Source of the DNA: Klebsiella pneumoniae
GTDB lineage: Bacteria > Myxococcota_A > UBA796 > SXON01
Assembly (NCBI GenBank): GCA_945862325.1
Contig: CAMAXZ010000002.1
Coordinates: 124,001 to 188,000 of the forward strand
Reading direction: 5' to 3'
DNA: 64,000 nt
The notes under the pieces are model-generated. The model had not been told where the DNA came from, searched no databases, and saw only the letters and a list, made by a program, of their open reading frames with translations. Within the stretch, counting starts at the first letter, position 1, and each line of letters opens with the position of its first letter. Shown here one piece after another: positions 52,746-62,836 of the stretch. A program made the translations under genes and the position numbers.

Positions 52746-53738
52746 ATGACCGCCAGTCGCATCGCCGGGATGGGGCACTACGTCCCCGAGCGCGTCGTCA
52801 CCAACGACGAACTCTCGCAGCGCATGGAGACCACCGACGAGTGGATCCAGCAACGAACGGGCATCCGTGAGCGTCGGTGGGTCGACGGCGACGTGGGTGC
52901 CTCGGAGCTCGCGGAGCACGCCGCGCGCGGCGCGCTCGCCGAGGCGGGCGTGGCGGCGTCGGATCTGGACCTCGTCCTGTTCGCGACCCTGTCCCCGGAC
53001 GTGAACTTTCCGGGATCGAGCTGTTTCCTGCAGGCGCGCCTCGGAATTCCCGGCACCGCCTGCATGGACATCCGCAACCAGTGCACGGGGTTCTTGTACG
53101 GCCTCGCCACGGCCGACGCCTTCGTGCGCGCGGGCATGGCGAAGCGTGTGCTCGTCGTCGGCGCCGAGGTGCACAGCAGCGGCCTCGACGTCACGACCCG
53201 CGGTCGCGACGTCGCGGTGCTCTTCGGCGACGGCGCCGGGGCGGCGGTGGTCGTGCCCGCCGAGGGGGCGTCGCGCGTGATCGACTCGGAGCTCCACAGC
53301 GACGGCCGGTACGCCGAGATCCTGATGCTCGAGGCCCCCGCGAGCCGGAACCAGCCCCGCTTGACCGCGCAGATGATGGAGGAGGGACGTCACTACCCGC
53401 GGATGGACGGTCGCAGCGTGTTCAAGCACGCGGTCGAGCGGCTCCCCGAGGTGGCGCGCAGCATCCTCGCCAAGAACGGGCTCAGCCTCGACGACGTCGA
53501 TGTGTTCGTGCCGCACCAGGCCAACCTCCGCATCAACGAGATGGTGGCCCGGCAGCTCGGCGTCCCCTCCTCGCGCTTCGTGAACAACATCCAGGTGTAC
53601 GGAAACACGACGGCGGCCAGCATCCCGATCGCGCTTCACGAGGCGGTGCTCGACGGTCGCGTCCAGCCCGGGAACCTCGTGATGCTGCTCGGGTTCGGCG
53701 CGGGTCTCACGTGGGGTGCCACGCTGGTGCGCTGGTAG
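52746..53738 (+). CDS. fabH: 3-oxoacyl-ACP synthase III (FabH)
   Basis: A 330-residue KAS III. The catalytic triad is Cys in IRNQCTGFLYGLATAD, His in VPHQANLRINEM and Asn in IQVYGNTTAAS. The N-terminus ETTDEWIQQRTGIRERR is typical. FabH starts fatty-acid synthesis from acyl-CoA and malonyl-ACP; branched or other primers are possible. Other fab genes are absent here, so it may be a specialised KAS III. Its TAG shares one base with the next GTG. Confidence 0.9.
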   Translation: MTASRIAGMGHYVPERVVTNDELSQRMETTDEWIQQRTGIRERRWVDGDVGASELAEHAARGALAEAGVAASDLDLVLFATLSPDVNFPGSSCFLQARLGIPGTACMDIRNQCTGFLYGLATADAFVRAGMAKRVLVVGAEVHSSGLDVTTRGRDVAVLFGDGAGAAVVVPAEGASRVIDSELHSDGRYAEILMLEAPASRNQPRLTAQMMEEGRHYPRMDGRSVFKHAVERLPEVARSILAKNGLSLDDVDVFVPHQANLRINEMVARQLGVPSSRFVNNIQVYGNTTAASIPIALHEAVLDGRVQPGNLVMLLGFGAGLTWGATLVRW

Positions 53739-54685
53739 TGCACGCCGACGCCGCCGTGCTCTTCCGTTCCCGCGTGCTGTTCGTCAGCGGCAAGGGGGGC
53801 ACGGGCAAGACCACGTTGGCGGCCGCCGTGGCGCGGCTGGCCTCCGCACAGGGTCGTCGCACGCTCGCCGTCGAGCTGGACGCGCAACGACCGAGCTTCA
53901 CGGCGATCTTTGGCCGTGCGCCGACGTACCAGCCGGTCGAGGTGGCGCCGAACCTGTCCATCGCGAACCTGACCTGGCTCGAGTCGCTCGACGACTGGCT
54001 GCGCACCATCGTCTCGGTCCCGCGCGTCGTGCGCCTCATCACGCACAACCGCGTCGTGGGGCTCTTTCTCGAGGCCACGCCCGGCGCGCGCGACCTGGCG
54101 GTCCTTTCGCGCGTGATGCAGCTCGCCGCGCAGTACGACCTCGTGGTGGTCGACATGCCCGCGAGCGGCAACGCGGTCGCGATGTTGTCGATCGCCCACA
54201 CCGCGCAACGCTTGTTCGACACCGGGCCGATCCGCCGGTGCGCCGACGACCTCGTCTCGCTCTATGCGCGTCCCGACACCCGCGTCGTCCTCGTCGCCTT
54301 GCCCGAGGAGATGGTCGTGAACGAGACCATCGAGACCGCGCGCCGCGTCGCGGCCGACCTGCCGCCGCTGACGGTGCCGCTGGTGCTGCTCAACCGCGCC
54401 ACGCCGCCATCGTTCGCCCCGGAAGAGTCGGCCCTGCTCGCCGCGCTGTTGCGCAGTCACGCCGATGGGCTCGCCCGTGAGGTGCTGGAGGCCGGCCGGT
54501 GGGAGGCCGAGCTCGAACGCGCCACCGGCGAGGCGGAACAGCGGTTGAAAGAGGATCTTGCGGTTCCTGTGCTCGTCCTCCCCGCGCTTGCCCGCGGCGA
54601 AGGCGTGCGCCGCATCGTCAACCAGGTCACGTCGGCGCTCGCGCGAAAGAGCAGCATCCCCGTCGACCTTCGGGGGTTGGCGTGA
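53738..54685 (+). CDS. ArsA/Get3-family ATPase, first of a pair
   Basis: A 315-residue ATPase from GTG 53738 (TAGTG overlap with fabH). The N-terminal deviant Walker A is SGKGGTGKTTLAAAVARLA, with the signature Lys; VVVDMPASGNAVAMLSI is the switch region. The family includes arsenite pump ATPases and Get3, which target tail-anchored proteins. No arsenite genes are near. Order and features resemble the mycobacterial Rv3679/Rv3680 pair. Confidence 0.85.
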   Translation: MHADAAVLFRSRVLFVSGKGGTGKTTLAAAVARLASAQGRRTLAVELDAQRPSFTAIFGRAPTYQPVEVAPNLSIANLTWLESLDDWLRTIVSVPRVVRLITHNRVVGLFLEATPGARDLAVLSRVMQLAAQYDLVVVDMPASGNAVAMLSIAHTAQRLFDTGPIRRCADDLVSLYARPDTRVVLVALPEEMVVNETIETARRVAADLPPLTVPLVLLNRATPPSFAPEESALLAALLRSHADGLAREVLEAGRWEAELERATGEAEQRLKEDLAVPVLVLPALARGEGVRRIVNQVTSALARKSSIPVDLRGLA

Positions 54686-55806
54686 ACCTCGCGCGCGTGG
54701 TGGCGACCCGCCGGCTCGTCGTGTGCGTCGGCTCCGGCGGAGTCGGGAAGACCACGACCGCGGCGTCCATCGCGCTGCGAGCCGCGTTCGAAGGCCGTCG
54801 CGCCCTCGTCCTCACGATCGACCCCGCGCGTCGCCTCGCGAACGCGCTGGGCCTGACGGAGATCGGCAACAGCGAGGTGCAGGTGCAGCTCGGGCCGGAG
54901 GCTCGCGGCACGTTGCACGCGATGATGCTCGACCCGCGGAGCACCCTCGACGACGTCATCGCGCGCGTGTCGAAGGACGCCGCGTCTCGCGACAAGGTCT
55001 ACGCGAACCGCATCTATCGGCACATCGCGGGCAGCTTCTCGGGCAGCCAGGAGTACATGGCGACGGAGCGGCTGTACGACGTCCATGTGTCCGGGCGCTA
55101 CGACCTCATCGTCCTCGACACCCCGCCGGTGAAGAACGCCCTCGACTTCCTCGAGTCCCCGGGGCGCCTGACGCGCTTCCTTGATCGGCAGATCATGCGG
55201 TGGTTCCTCACCCCGCACGAAGAGGGCATGTTCGGCAAGCGCCTGCTCATGGGCACGAGCGCGGTCGTGTACCGACTCCTGTCTCACATTTTCGGCCGGG
55301 ACTTCCTCGACGAGCTCGCGACCTTCTTCCGCTTGTTCGGTGAGCTGTACGATGGTTTTCGAGAACGTCACGAGGCGGTCGGCCGCATCTTCGCCGACCC
55401 GTCCACGGCCTTCGTCGTCGTGAGCGCGCCGACGGACGCCTCGATGGAAGTCGCGAAGTTCTTCTTGGAAGAGCTTGGGAATCGGCGCTTGCCCCTGGCC
55501 GGTCTGGTGGTGAATCAGGTGCACGTGGCCACCTCGACCGAACCCGACGTCGAGCGGCTCCTCGGCGTCGCGGCGCGTGCGGCGGACCCCCGGTACGCGG
55601 CCGCCCTGCTGGCGCGCGTGTCGATGGCTCACCGCAGGCTACGGGCCTTGGCGGCGTTGGAGGCGGAACATGTGGCGGAGCTCCGCGTGGCGTCCGGGAG
55701 CGCGTGGGTGCGGGTCGTGCCGAGGTTGAGGGACGAGGTGCACGATCTCGCCGGACTTCGACAGTTGCACGTTGCCCTCTTTGACGTTGACGGTTCGCGG
55801 GTATAG
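54682..55806 (+). CDS. ArsA/Get3-family ATPase, second of a pair, signature Lys replaced
   Basis: A 374-residue ATPase from GTG 54682, overlapping the preceding stop (GTGA). Walker A reads VGSGGVGKTTTAASIAL, so the inter-subunit Lys is Ser; LTIDPARRLANALGL is the switch I region and VLDTPPVKNALDFLESP switch II. These match the Rv3680-type member of the pair. A heterodimer with the upstream protein, where only one subunit supplies the Lys, is the natural inference. Confidence 0.85.
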   Translation: MNLARVVATRRLVVCVGSGGVGKTTTAASIALRAAFEGRRALVLTIDPARRLANALGLTEIGNSEVQVQLGPEARGTLHAMMLDPRSTLDDVIARVSKDAASRDKVYANRIYRHIAGSFSGSQEYMATERLYDVHVSGRYDLIVLDTPPVKNALDFLESPGRLTRFLDRQIMRWFLTPHEEGMFGKRLLMGTSAVVYRLLSHIFGRDFLDELATFFRLFGELYDGFRERHEAVGRIFADPSTAFVVVSAPTDASMEVAKFFLEELGNRRLPLAGLVVNQVHVATSTEPDVERLLGVAARAADPRYAAALLARVSMAHRRLRALAALEAEHVAELRVASGSAWVRVVPRLRDEVHDLAGLRQLHVALFDVDGSRV

Positions 55807-55807
55807 T
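55781..55807 (+). promoter_or_regulatory. Promoter for the 55838 gene
   Basis: TTGACG (55781-55786) and TATAGT (55802-55807) are spaced by 15 bp; a second TTGACG follows directly at 55787-55792. The -10 straddles the stop codon of the upstream ATPase gene. GGAGG occurs at 55820-55824. Confidence 0.5.
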
Positions 55808-55837
55808 GTCGCGGTCACCGGAGGTTCGTTGTTCTCG

Positions 55838-56401
55838 ATGCTGCTCGGCTTGATCGTGTCGGCCAATGCCGCCACGCTCGCGCTCGATCCGCAGAACCGC
55901 CTCCATGTCGGACTCAGCTACGTGCAGGGTGCGCCCGGTGCAGCTCCGTTCGGCGTCACCGCGGGTTTCGACTCGCGGCTCACGCGGCTCATTGCGATCG
56001 ACTTCGGGGCGTTCACGTCGCCCATCGCGTTGGCGGACGGGCTCGGCGAAGATGCCGAGCTCCCGACGTCGGCGTACCTCCGCCACGGCATCTACGTGAC
56101 GCCGGGCATTCGCATCCCGCACCCGCAGCCGCGGGCCTGGGCGTGGGAAGTGTTCCTCCGCGCAGGCGCCGGGGTGGCGTGGACGGCCGACGTCGCGAGC
56201 AACTCGCAGTCGGGCGATCGGTACTTCATGGAGACCGACATGGCTGGCATCGCGGGCGCGGACGCGCTCGCGCGGTTCGGCCGGTTCGGAGTCCGCGCCG
56301 CCGGCAAGGCGTGGCTGTACGACCAGACCCAGACCTCCCCATTGCAGACGTTCTTCCTGGCTCGTGGCCAGTGGACCGTCGAAGCGCTCATGCAGTGGTG
56401 A
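55838..56401 (+). CDS. Exported protein, probable small beta-barrel
   Basis: A 187-residue protein from ATG 55838 (TTG 55829 is an alternative nearer the GGAGG). Signal MLLGLIVSANA. The mature part has alternating strands rich in Gly and aromatics (NRLHVGLSYVQGAPG, HGIYVTPGIRIPHP, AWEVFLRAGAGVAWTAD) and ends in an aromatic residue (VEALMQW), as outer-membrane barrels do. No family recognised. Confidence 0.6.
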   Translation: MLLGLIVSANAATLALDPQNRLHVGLSYVQGAPGAAPFGVTAGFDSRLTRLIAIDFGAFTSPIALADGLGEDAELPTSAYLRHGIYVTPGIRIPHPQPRAWAWEVFLRAGAGVAWTADVASNSQSGDRYFMETDMAGIAGADALARFGRFGVRAAGKAWLYDQTQTSPLQTFFLARGQWTVEALMQW

Positions 56402-56494
56402 ACCTCACCGCTTGACGCGCGCCCGCCCTTTCCAGATCCTGTCCTTCCTTCAACAACCAACCATCCATCCGCGCAAACGAGAGCAACGGGCCGA

Positions 56495-57439
56495 ATGTCC
56501 CGCAACGTCTATGTTGGGAACCTCCCCTACCGCATCACCGATGACGAGGTGCGGTCAGTATTCAACAAGGACGGCCGTGAGGTCGTCTCCGTCAACCTGA
56601 TCATGGACCGCGAGACCGGCCGCCCGCGAGGCTTCGGCTTCGTGGAGATGGCGGACGAGCAGCAGGCCGAGGCCGCCGTACAGGCGCTCGATGGCTTCCC
56701 GCTCGACGGTCGCCCGTTGAAGGTCAACATCGCTCGCCCTCGCGAAGGTGGCGGCGGCGGTGGTCCCGGCGGCTTCGGCGGTCCTCCGCGCGGTCCCCGT
56801 CGCGACGGGCCCGGCGGCGGTCCTCCGTCCGTGTACCGTACCGGCGGCCCCCGCGAGGGTGGTGGCGGCTACGGCGGTCCTCCCCGCGAGGGCGGCGGTG
56901 GCTACGGCGGTCCTCCTCGCGAGGGCGGCGGTGGCTACGGCGGTCCTCCCCGTGAGGGCGGCGGTGGCTACGGCGGTCCCCCGCGTGGTGGCGGCTACGG
57001 CGGTCCTCCTCGCGAGGGCGGCGGTGGCTACGGCGGCGGCGGCGGCTACGGCGGCCCTCCTCGCGAGGGTGGCGGTGGCTACGGCGGCGGCGGCTATCGC
57101 TCCGGCGGTCCCGGCTCCGGCGGTCCTGGCGGCTTTGGGGGCGGTGCTCCCGGCGGTGCGCCTCGTCGTCCGTGGGAAGGTGGCGGAGCTCCGGGCGGCG
57201 CGCCCGGCGGCGCCCCCCGTCCGGCGTGGGGCGAAGATCGTCGCCCCGGCGGCAATCGCAACTTCGGCGGCCCGCGCCGCACCGAGTCGGCGATCGACGA
57301 AGAGCGCAACCGCAAGGTCGCCGAGTGGGAGCGTCGCAAGGGCAACAAGCGCAAGGGTCGCGCCGACGACGAAGAAGAGACCGACTTCAGCGGTGGCAGC
57401 GGCGGCAGCACCACCGCCGGCGACGACACGGACTGGTAG
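56495..57439 (+). CDS. Glycine-rich RRM RNA-binding protein
   Basis: A 314-residue protein with a single N-terminal RRM (1-82): RNP2 NVYVGNLPY and RNP1 GRPRGFGFVEM are canonical. Residues about 85-245 are low-complexity GGGGYGGPPRE repeats, and the C-terminus is charged (EERNRKVAEWERRKGNKRK). This layout resembles cyanobacterial and plant glycine-rich cold-responsive RNA-binding proteins, but with a far longer tail. A pyrimidine/A-rich leader of about 90 nt precedes it. Confidence 0.92.
   Translation: MSRNVYVGNLPYRITDDEVRSVFNKDGREVVSVNLIMDRETGRPRGFGFVEMADEQQAEAAVQALDGFPLDGRPLKVNIARPREGGGGGGPGGFGGPPRGPRRDGPGGGPPSVYRTGGPREGGGGYGGPPREGGGGYGGPPREGGGGYGGPPREGGGGYGGPPRGGGYGGPPREGGGGYGGGGGYGGPPREGGGGYGGGGYRSGGPGSGGPGGFGGGAPGGAPRRPWEGGGAPGGAPGGAPRPAWGEDRRPGGNRNFGGPRRTESAIDEERNRKVAEWERRKGNKRKGRADDEEETDFSGGSGGSTTAGDDTDW
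56866..57090 (+). repeat. About 33-bp repeats coding GGGGYGGPPRE
   Basis: At least four near-identical consecutive units, then irregular copies. The repeat can expand or contract in frame. Confidence 0.75.
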
Positions 57440-57442
57440 GTC

Positions 57443-57464
57443 CGGCGCGTGGAGACACGCGCCG
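57443..57464. terminator. Perfect 9-bp GC hairpin between convergent genes
   Basis: CGGCGCGTG (57443-57451) pairs with CACGCGCCG (57456-57464) around a GAGA tetraloop. It lies in the 37-bp gap between the RRM gene and the gene at 57477, so it can work for both strands. No U tract follows. Confidence 0.6.
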
Positions 57465-57476
57465 ACTCGACCCCGA

Positions 57477-57913
57477 TCAGCGACGAAACAGCTCGGCCGT
57501 ACGTTCGACGATGCGGCCGAGCTGTTCTCGCGTGAGCGTCCAGGGGACCACCTCCCGGCCCTGACCGACGCGGGCACGCTCGACGACGACCGACGCGCCG
57601 TCGGTGCGCGCCTCGAAGAACTCTCGGGCGTCGCCGTGGCGGCGAACATCCGCGGGCACCGACCGCAGAACGGCGCCGCCGAGCCGTGGGTCCACCTCGA
57701 CCCCGGCGAGACGGTCCGGCAACGCCCGCAGGGCCTCCGGCAGGGCGTCGGCCGCGCGGCGTACCCCGATGTCCTCGCCGGTCACCCGGACGCGGCGCAC
57801 CGTCACCCCAAGGCGGTCGAGGTCGACGACCTCCACTTCGGCGCGGGCGCCGTCGACCTCGGCGACGACCTCGCCCGGTTGGAGCGCATCGTCGAACGGT
57901 CGCGTGATCTGGC

Positions 57914-57917
<4 letters not shown>
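57477..57917 (-). CDS. Unknown protein, fourth gene of the prkA operon
   Basis: A 146-residue soluble protein from GTG 57917, in a GTGA overlap with the spoVR stop. N-terminal VSQITRPFDDALQPGEVVAEVDG and VVDLDRLGVTVRRVRVTGEDIG suggest small beta-rich halves; the C-terminal part ends in a helix, TREQLGRIVERTAELFRR. Acidic and Arg-rich; no signal peptide or Cys. I do not recognise it. The overlap implies it is made with SpoVR and may belong to the same pathway. Confidence 0.6.
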
Positions 57918-59445
<1,528 letters not shown>

Positions 59446-59446
<1 letters not shown>

Positions 59447-60543
59447 CACCGCCCCTTCCCGAGGAATTCTCGGATCGAGTTCATGATTGCGTCGCGGTCG
59501 GGGATCTTGGACAGCACCACGCGCTCGTCGACCCCGAGCTCCCCGCGGAGGTCGTTGAAGAACTGCCCGCTTCCGTACTCACTCTCCACCTGGCCGTAGC
59601 AGAACAGGTTCAGGTTGGGCAGGAGCCGGCCGCGAAGCAATTCCATGCAGGAGCGTGTGTCGGCGGCGCTCCAGTTGTCGCCGTCGGAGAACTGGAACAG
59701 GTAGAGGTTCCATTCGTCCGACGGGTAGTCTTCCGTCACGATCTTGTCGACGAGGGTGTAGGCGCTCGAGATCAGCGTGCCGCCGCTCTCGCGGGTGCGG
59801 AAGAACGTGTCGCGGTCCACCTCGCGGGCGACGGCGTCATGAATCACGAAGCGCGTCTCGAGGTGCGCGTAGTTGGCGCGGAGCCAGGTGTCGATCCAGA
59901 AGGCCTGGAGGCGGACGATCTCCTTCTGCTCCTTCCCCATCGATCCGCTGACGTCCATGACGTAGACGATCGCGGCGGCCGACTGCGGGTCCGTCTTGCT
60001 CTGCCACGTCCGGAAGCGAAAGTCCTCCTTCTGCGGCACGAGCACCGGTCGAGCCGGATTGTACGTGCCGGAGACGATCTGCCGCTTGAGGGCTTCCTTG
60101 AACGTGCGCTTCTGATGACGCAGGCTGCGGGGCCCGGTGCGCGCCACGCCGGTGTACCGGTCGCGCGTGGTGGTGATGTGCTTGCGCCCGCGCGGCTCGA
60201 TGCGGGGCAGGTGCAGCTCCTCCCCCAGGATCTCCGCCAGCTCCTCGAGGCTGATGTCCGCCTCGACCACGTGCTCGCCGGGGGTGTCGCCGGCCTGGCC
60301 CTCTCCGGTCTGGCCGTCCACTCGATCCCCGGGGCTGCCGTCGCCCTGGCCGACCCCGCCTGTCTGGTTCTTACCGTACCGCAGGCGCGGGATGTTGACC
60401 TCGGGCAGGGGGATGGACACGAGCTTGTCCCCCTGTTTCCCGATGATCTCGCCGCTGGCCATGTACCGCTTGAGGTCCTTGCGTACACGGCCCTTCACGA
60501 TCTGTCGGAATCGTTCCAGGTCGGTTTCGATGTTGAGCGCCAC
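59446..60543 (-). CDS. yeaH: DUF444 / YeaH family protein
   Basis: A 365-residue protein from GTG 60543. The C-terminal half is a von Willebrand-like fold with MIDAS start VMDVSGSMGKEQKE and SGGTLISSAY. The N-terminal half is charged, with a Gly-rich linker. DUF444 proteins are always found with PrkA and SpoVR homologues. It starts 4 bp after the prkA stop. Confidence 0.95.
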
Positions 60544-60547
60544 GGTG

Positions 60548-62608
60548 TCACCCGCTCTCCTTGGCGTCGCCCCGGGCGAACACCGAGGCCACGTAGTTGA
60601 GCACGTCCGTCGCGGAGTACGCGTCGTAGCCGTACTGGTCGATGAGCCGCTGCTTCACGACGTCGATCTTGGCCTGGGTGTCCGGGTCGACCACCTGGGA
60701 CACGAGCGAGGTGAGCTTGATCGTGTCCTTCTGGTCCTCGAACACCTTGAGCTCGAGCGCCCGGTAGAGCCGCTCGTTCATCTTGTAGTTGAAGCGCTTT
60801 CCGTCGAGCGCGAGCGCCCCGATGTAGTTCATCAGCTCGCGACGGAAGTCCTCCTTGCGGGACGGCGGGATGTCGATCTTCTCTTCGATGCTGCGCATCA
60901 GGCGTTCGTCCGGCTCCTCGTAGGCCCCGGTGAACGCGTTCTTCACTCGCTCGCGCTGGGTGAAGGCCTTCACGCTGTCGATATAGTTGCTGCACAGGCG
61001 TTGGATGGCACCCTCGTCGGCCGCGATGGCCTTCTGGACCTCGTTCTTGACGATGTCCTCGTACTCCTTGCGCACCAGCGCGATGAGCTCGCGGTACTTC
61101 TTCTTCTTCTCTTCGTCATTGATGAGGCTGTGGCTGCGGAGGCCGCTCTCGAGCTCGTTGAGCACCATGAAGGCGTTGAGGCTCGGCGTGTCGGCGTCGC
61201 GCACGAGCGCATTGGAGATCTTGTCCTGGACATAGCGGGGCGAGATGCCCTCCATCGCCTCGCGAACCGCCGTCTTGCGCAGCTCCTTGACGTTGTCCTC
61301 GGTGAAGCCCGGCAAGGTCCTGCCGTCGTAGAGCTTCAGCTTCTGGAGCAAGGTCAGCGTGGCCTTCTTCGGCTCTTCGAGGCGCGAGAGCACCGCCCAC
61401 ATCGCCGCCATCTCGAGCGTGTGCGGCGCGATGTGCTTCTTCACCTTGTTCTTGGTGAAGTCGCGTTGGTAGATGCGCGCCTCGGACGACCACTTGGTGA
61501 TGTACGGCACGTCGATCTTGATGGTACGGTCGCGCAGGGCCTCCATGAACTCGTTGCTCTGGAGCTTGCGGTACTCGGGCTCGTTGGTGTGCCCGATGAT
61601 CACCTCGTCGATCGAGGTCTGCGCGAACTTCTTGGGCTTGATCACGTGCTCCTGGCTGGCGCCGAGCAGGTCGTACAGGAACGCGACGTCGAGCTTGAGC
61701 ATCTCGACGAACTCGACGATGCCGCGGTTGGCGACGCAGAACTCGCCGTCGAAGTTGAAGGCGCGCGGGTCCGAGTCGCTGCCGAGCTCGGCGATGCGGC
61801 GGTAGTTGACGTCGCCCGTGAGCTCGGTGCTGTCCTGGTTCTTCTCGTCCTTCGGCTGGAAGGTGCCGATCCCCACGCGGTCCTTCTCGCTGAGCAGGAG
61901 CCTCCGCACGCGGATGCGCGCGATCAGCTTCACCCAGTCGCCGCCGACCTCGCGCAGGCCTTCGCGGTAGAGGAAGCGGCTCACGGGGTCGAGGTCCCCC
62001 TCGATGGCGATGGGGTACGCGGCGCGACCGGCGATGGAACGGTTCAGCTCGTCGAGGACCTGGAGGCGGGACTCGACCGGCACGAGCTTGAGCGGGTCTT
62101 CGTTGAGCGGCGACGGCACGACCTCGCCGTTGGGCAGGTGCCACGAGAAGGTGTACATCGCCCCCTCGGCCTGCCGGGAGTACCATTCGATGCCCTTCTT
62201 GAACAGCCGCACGATGGAGCTCTTCGCCGAGCCGACGGGGCCGTGCAGGAGGATGACGCGTCGCTCCGGGCCGAAGCCGAGGGCGGCGGACTTCAGCACG
62301 TTCACCAGCTTCATCAGGTGCACGTCGATGCCGAAGATGGCGTCCTTGCCGTTCTCGATCGGGTCGTCGAAGAACTTGTAGCGGACGATCGGCTTCTTGT
62401 ACTCCGTGTACTGCTCGGTCCCGAACGAGAGGATGCAGTCGTACAGGCGCTGGTAGGCGTTTCGTGCCACGAAGGGGCGTTCGCGCACGATGTCGAGGTA
62501 TTCCGCGAACGTCCCTTCCCAATGGTGCTCACGGAAGCGGTCGAGGTCCTGGAGGTCCGCGATCAGACCGATCAAGCCGCTGGGGCGATCGAAGGGGTTC
62601 GTCGTCAT
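60548..62608 (-). CDS. prkA: PrkA-type serine kinase/AAA protein
   Basis: A 686-residue protein. I chose ATG 62608 ([20 protein letters not shown]), which has GGAGAG upstream; ATG 62620 would add four residues. P-loop: [21 protein letters not shown]; the AAA sensor area and [13 protein letters not shown] follow. The C-terminal half is the PrkA-specific helical domain. PrkA has been reported as a Ser kinase or Lon-like protease in Bacillus. It heads the prkA-yeaH-spoVR-unknown operon. Confidence 0.95.
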   Translation of the reverse strand: MTTNPFDRPSGLIGLIADLQDLDRFREHHWEGTFAEYLDIVRERPFVARNAYQRLYDCILSFGTEQYTEYKKPIVRYKFFDDPIENGKDAIFGIDVHLMKLVNVLKSAALGFGPERRVILLHGPVGSAKSSIVRLFKKGIEWYSRQAEGAMYTFSWHLPNGEVVPSPLNEDPLKLVPVESRLQVLDELNRSIAGRAAYPIAIEGDLDPVSRFLYREGLREVGGDWVKLIARIRVRRLLLSEKDRVGIGTFQPKDEKNQDSTELTGDVNYRRIAELGSDSDPRAFNFDGEFCVANRGIVEFVEMLKLDVAFLYDLLGASQEHVIKPKKFAQTSIDEVIIGHTNEPEYRKLQSNEFMEALRDRTIKIDVPYITKWSSEARIYQRDFTKNKVKKHIAPHTLEMAAMWAVLSRLEEPKKATLTLLQKLKLYDGRTLPGFTEDNVKELRKTAVREAMEGISPRYVQDKISNALVRDADTPSLNAFMVLNELESGLRSHSLINDEEKKKKYRELIALVRKEYEDIVKNEVQKAIAADEGAIQRLCSNYIDSVKAFTQRERVKNAFTGAYEEPDERLMRSIEEKIDIPPSRKEDFRRELMNYIGALALDGKRFNYKMNERLYRALELKVFEDQKDTIKLTSLVSQVVDPDTQAKIDVVKQRLIDQYGYDAYSATDVLNYVASVFARGDAKESG

Positions 62609-62836
62609 GGCACTCTCCATCGTGGGGGTAGACCTTTCCGTCCCACAGGGGAGCGACGCTTGTGCACGCCCACCCGATGGTACGGTAGCGGGATCGTGAA
62701 AGAGCGTCTGCCTGAGTCAGCGTTGCACAGGTCTGCCTCTGGCGCGACCTGTTTTTGTGACCCCCGGGGGCCACCGGTTGTTCCCGTGCATCCGTCGTCG
62801 CCCCGTTGTAGTCACGCGGCGGGCCGCCGAGCAGGA
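62609..62836. other. prkA upstream region
   Basis: 228 bp without a gene between leftward prkA and the stop of the leftward CapA-family gene. It carries the hairpin at 62727-62756. I see no good sigma-70 pair; a -24/-12-type site (GG-N10-GC) was looked for and not found. Confidence 0.5.
62727..62756 (+). promoter_or_regulatory. Inverted repeat with T tract upstream of prkA
   Basis: ACAGGTC (62727-62733) and GACCTGT (62746-62752) pair, with an inner GCC-TCT-GGC stem, followed by TTTT. On the plus strand it has intrinsic-terminator form, but nothing plus-strand is upstream. On the minus strand it would be an operator or a leader hairpin of prkA. Confidence 0.45.

Noticed and set aside
56412..56440. 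TTGACG with GATCCT as RRM gene promoter
   Set aside because: The -10 is too weak (3/6) to list as a feature.
56555..57649. Open frame antisense to the RRM gene (Ala/Thr-rich)
   Set aside because: It is the complement of the glycine repeat and has no independent support.
62727..62756. Intrinsic terminator on the plus strand
   Set aside because: Form fits, but no plus-strand gene lies upstream; kept only as an inverted repeat.
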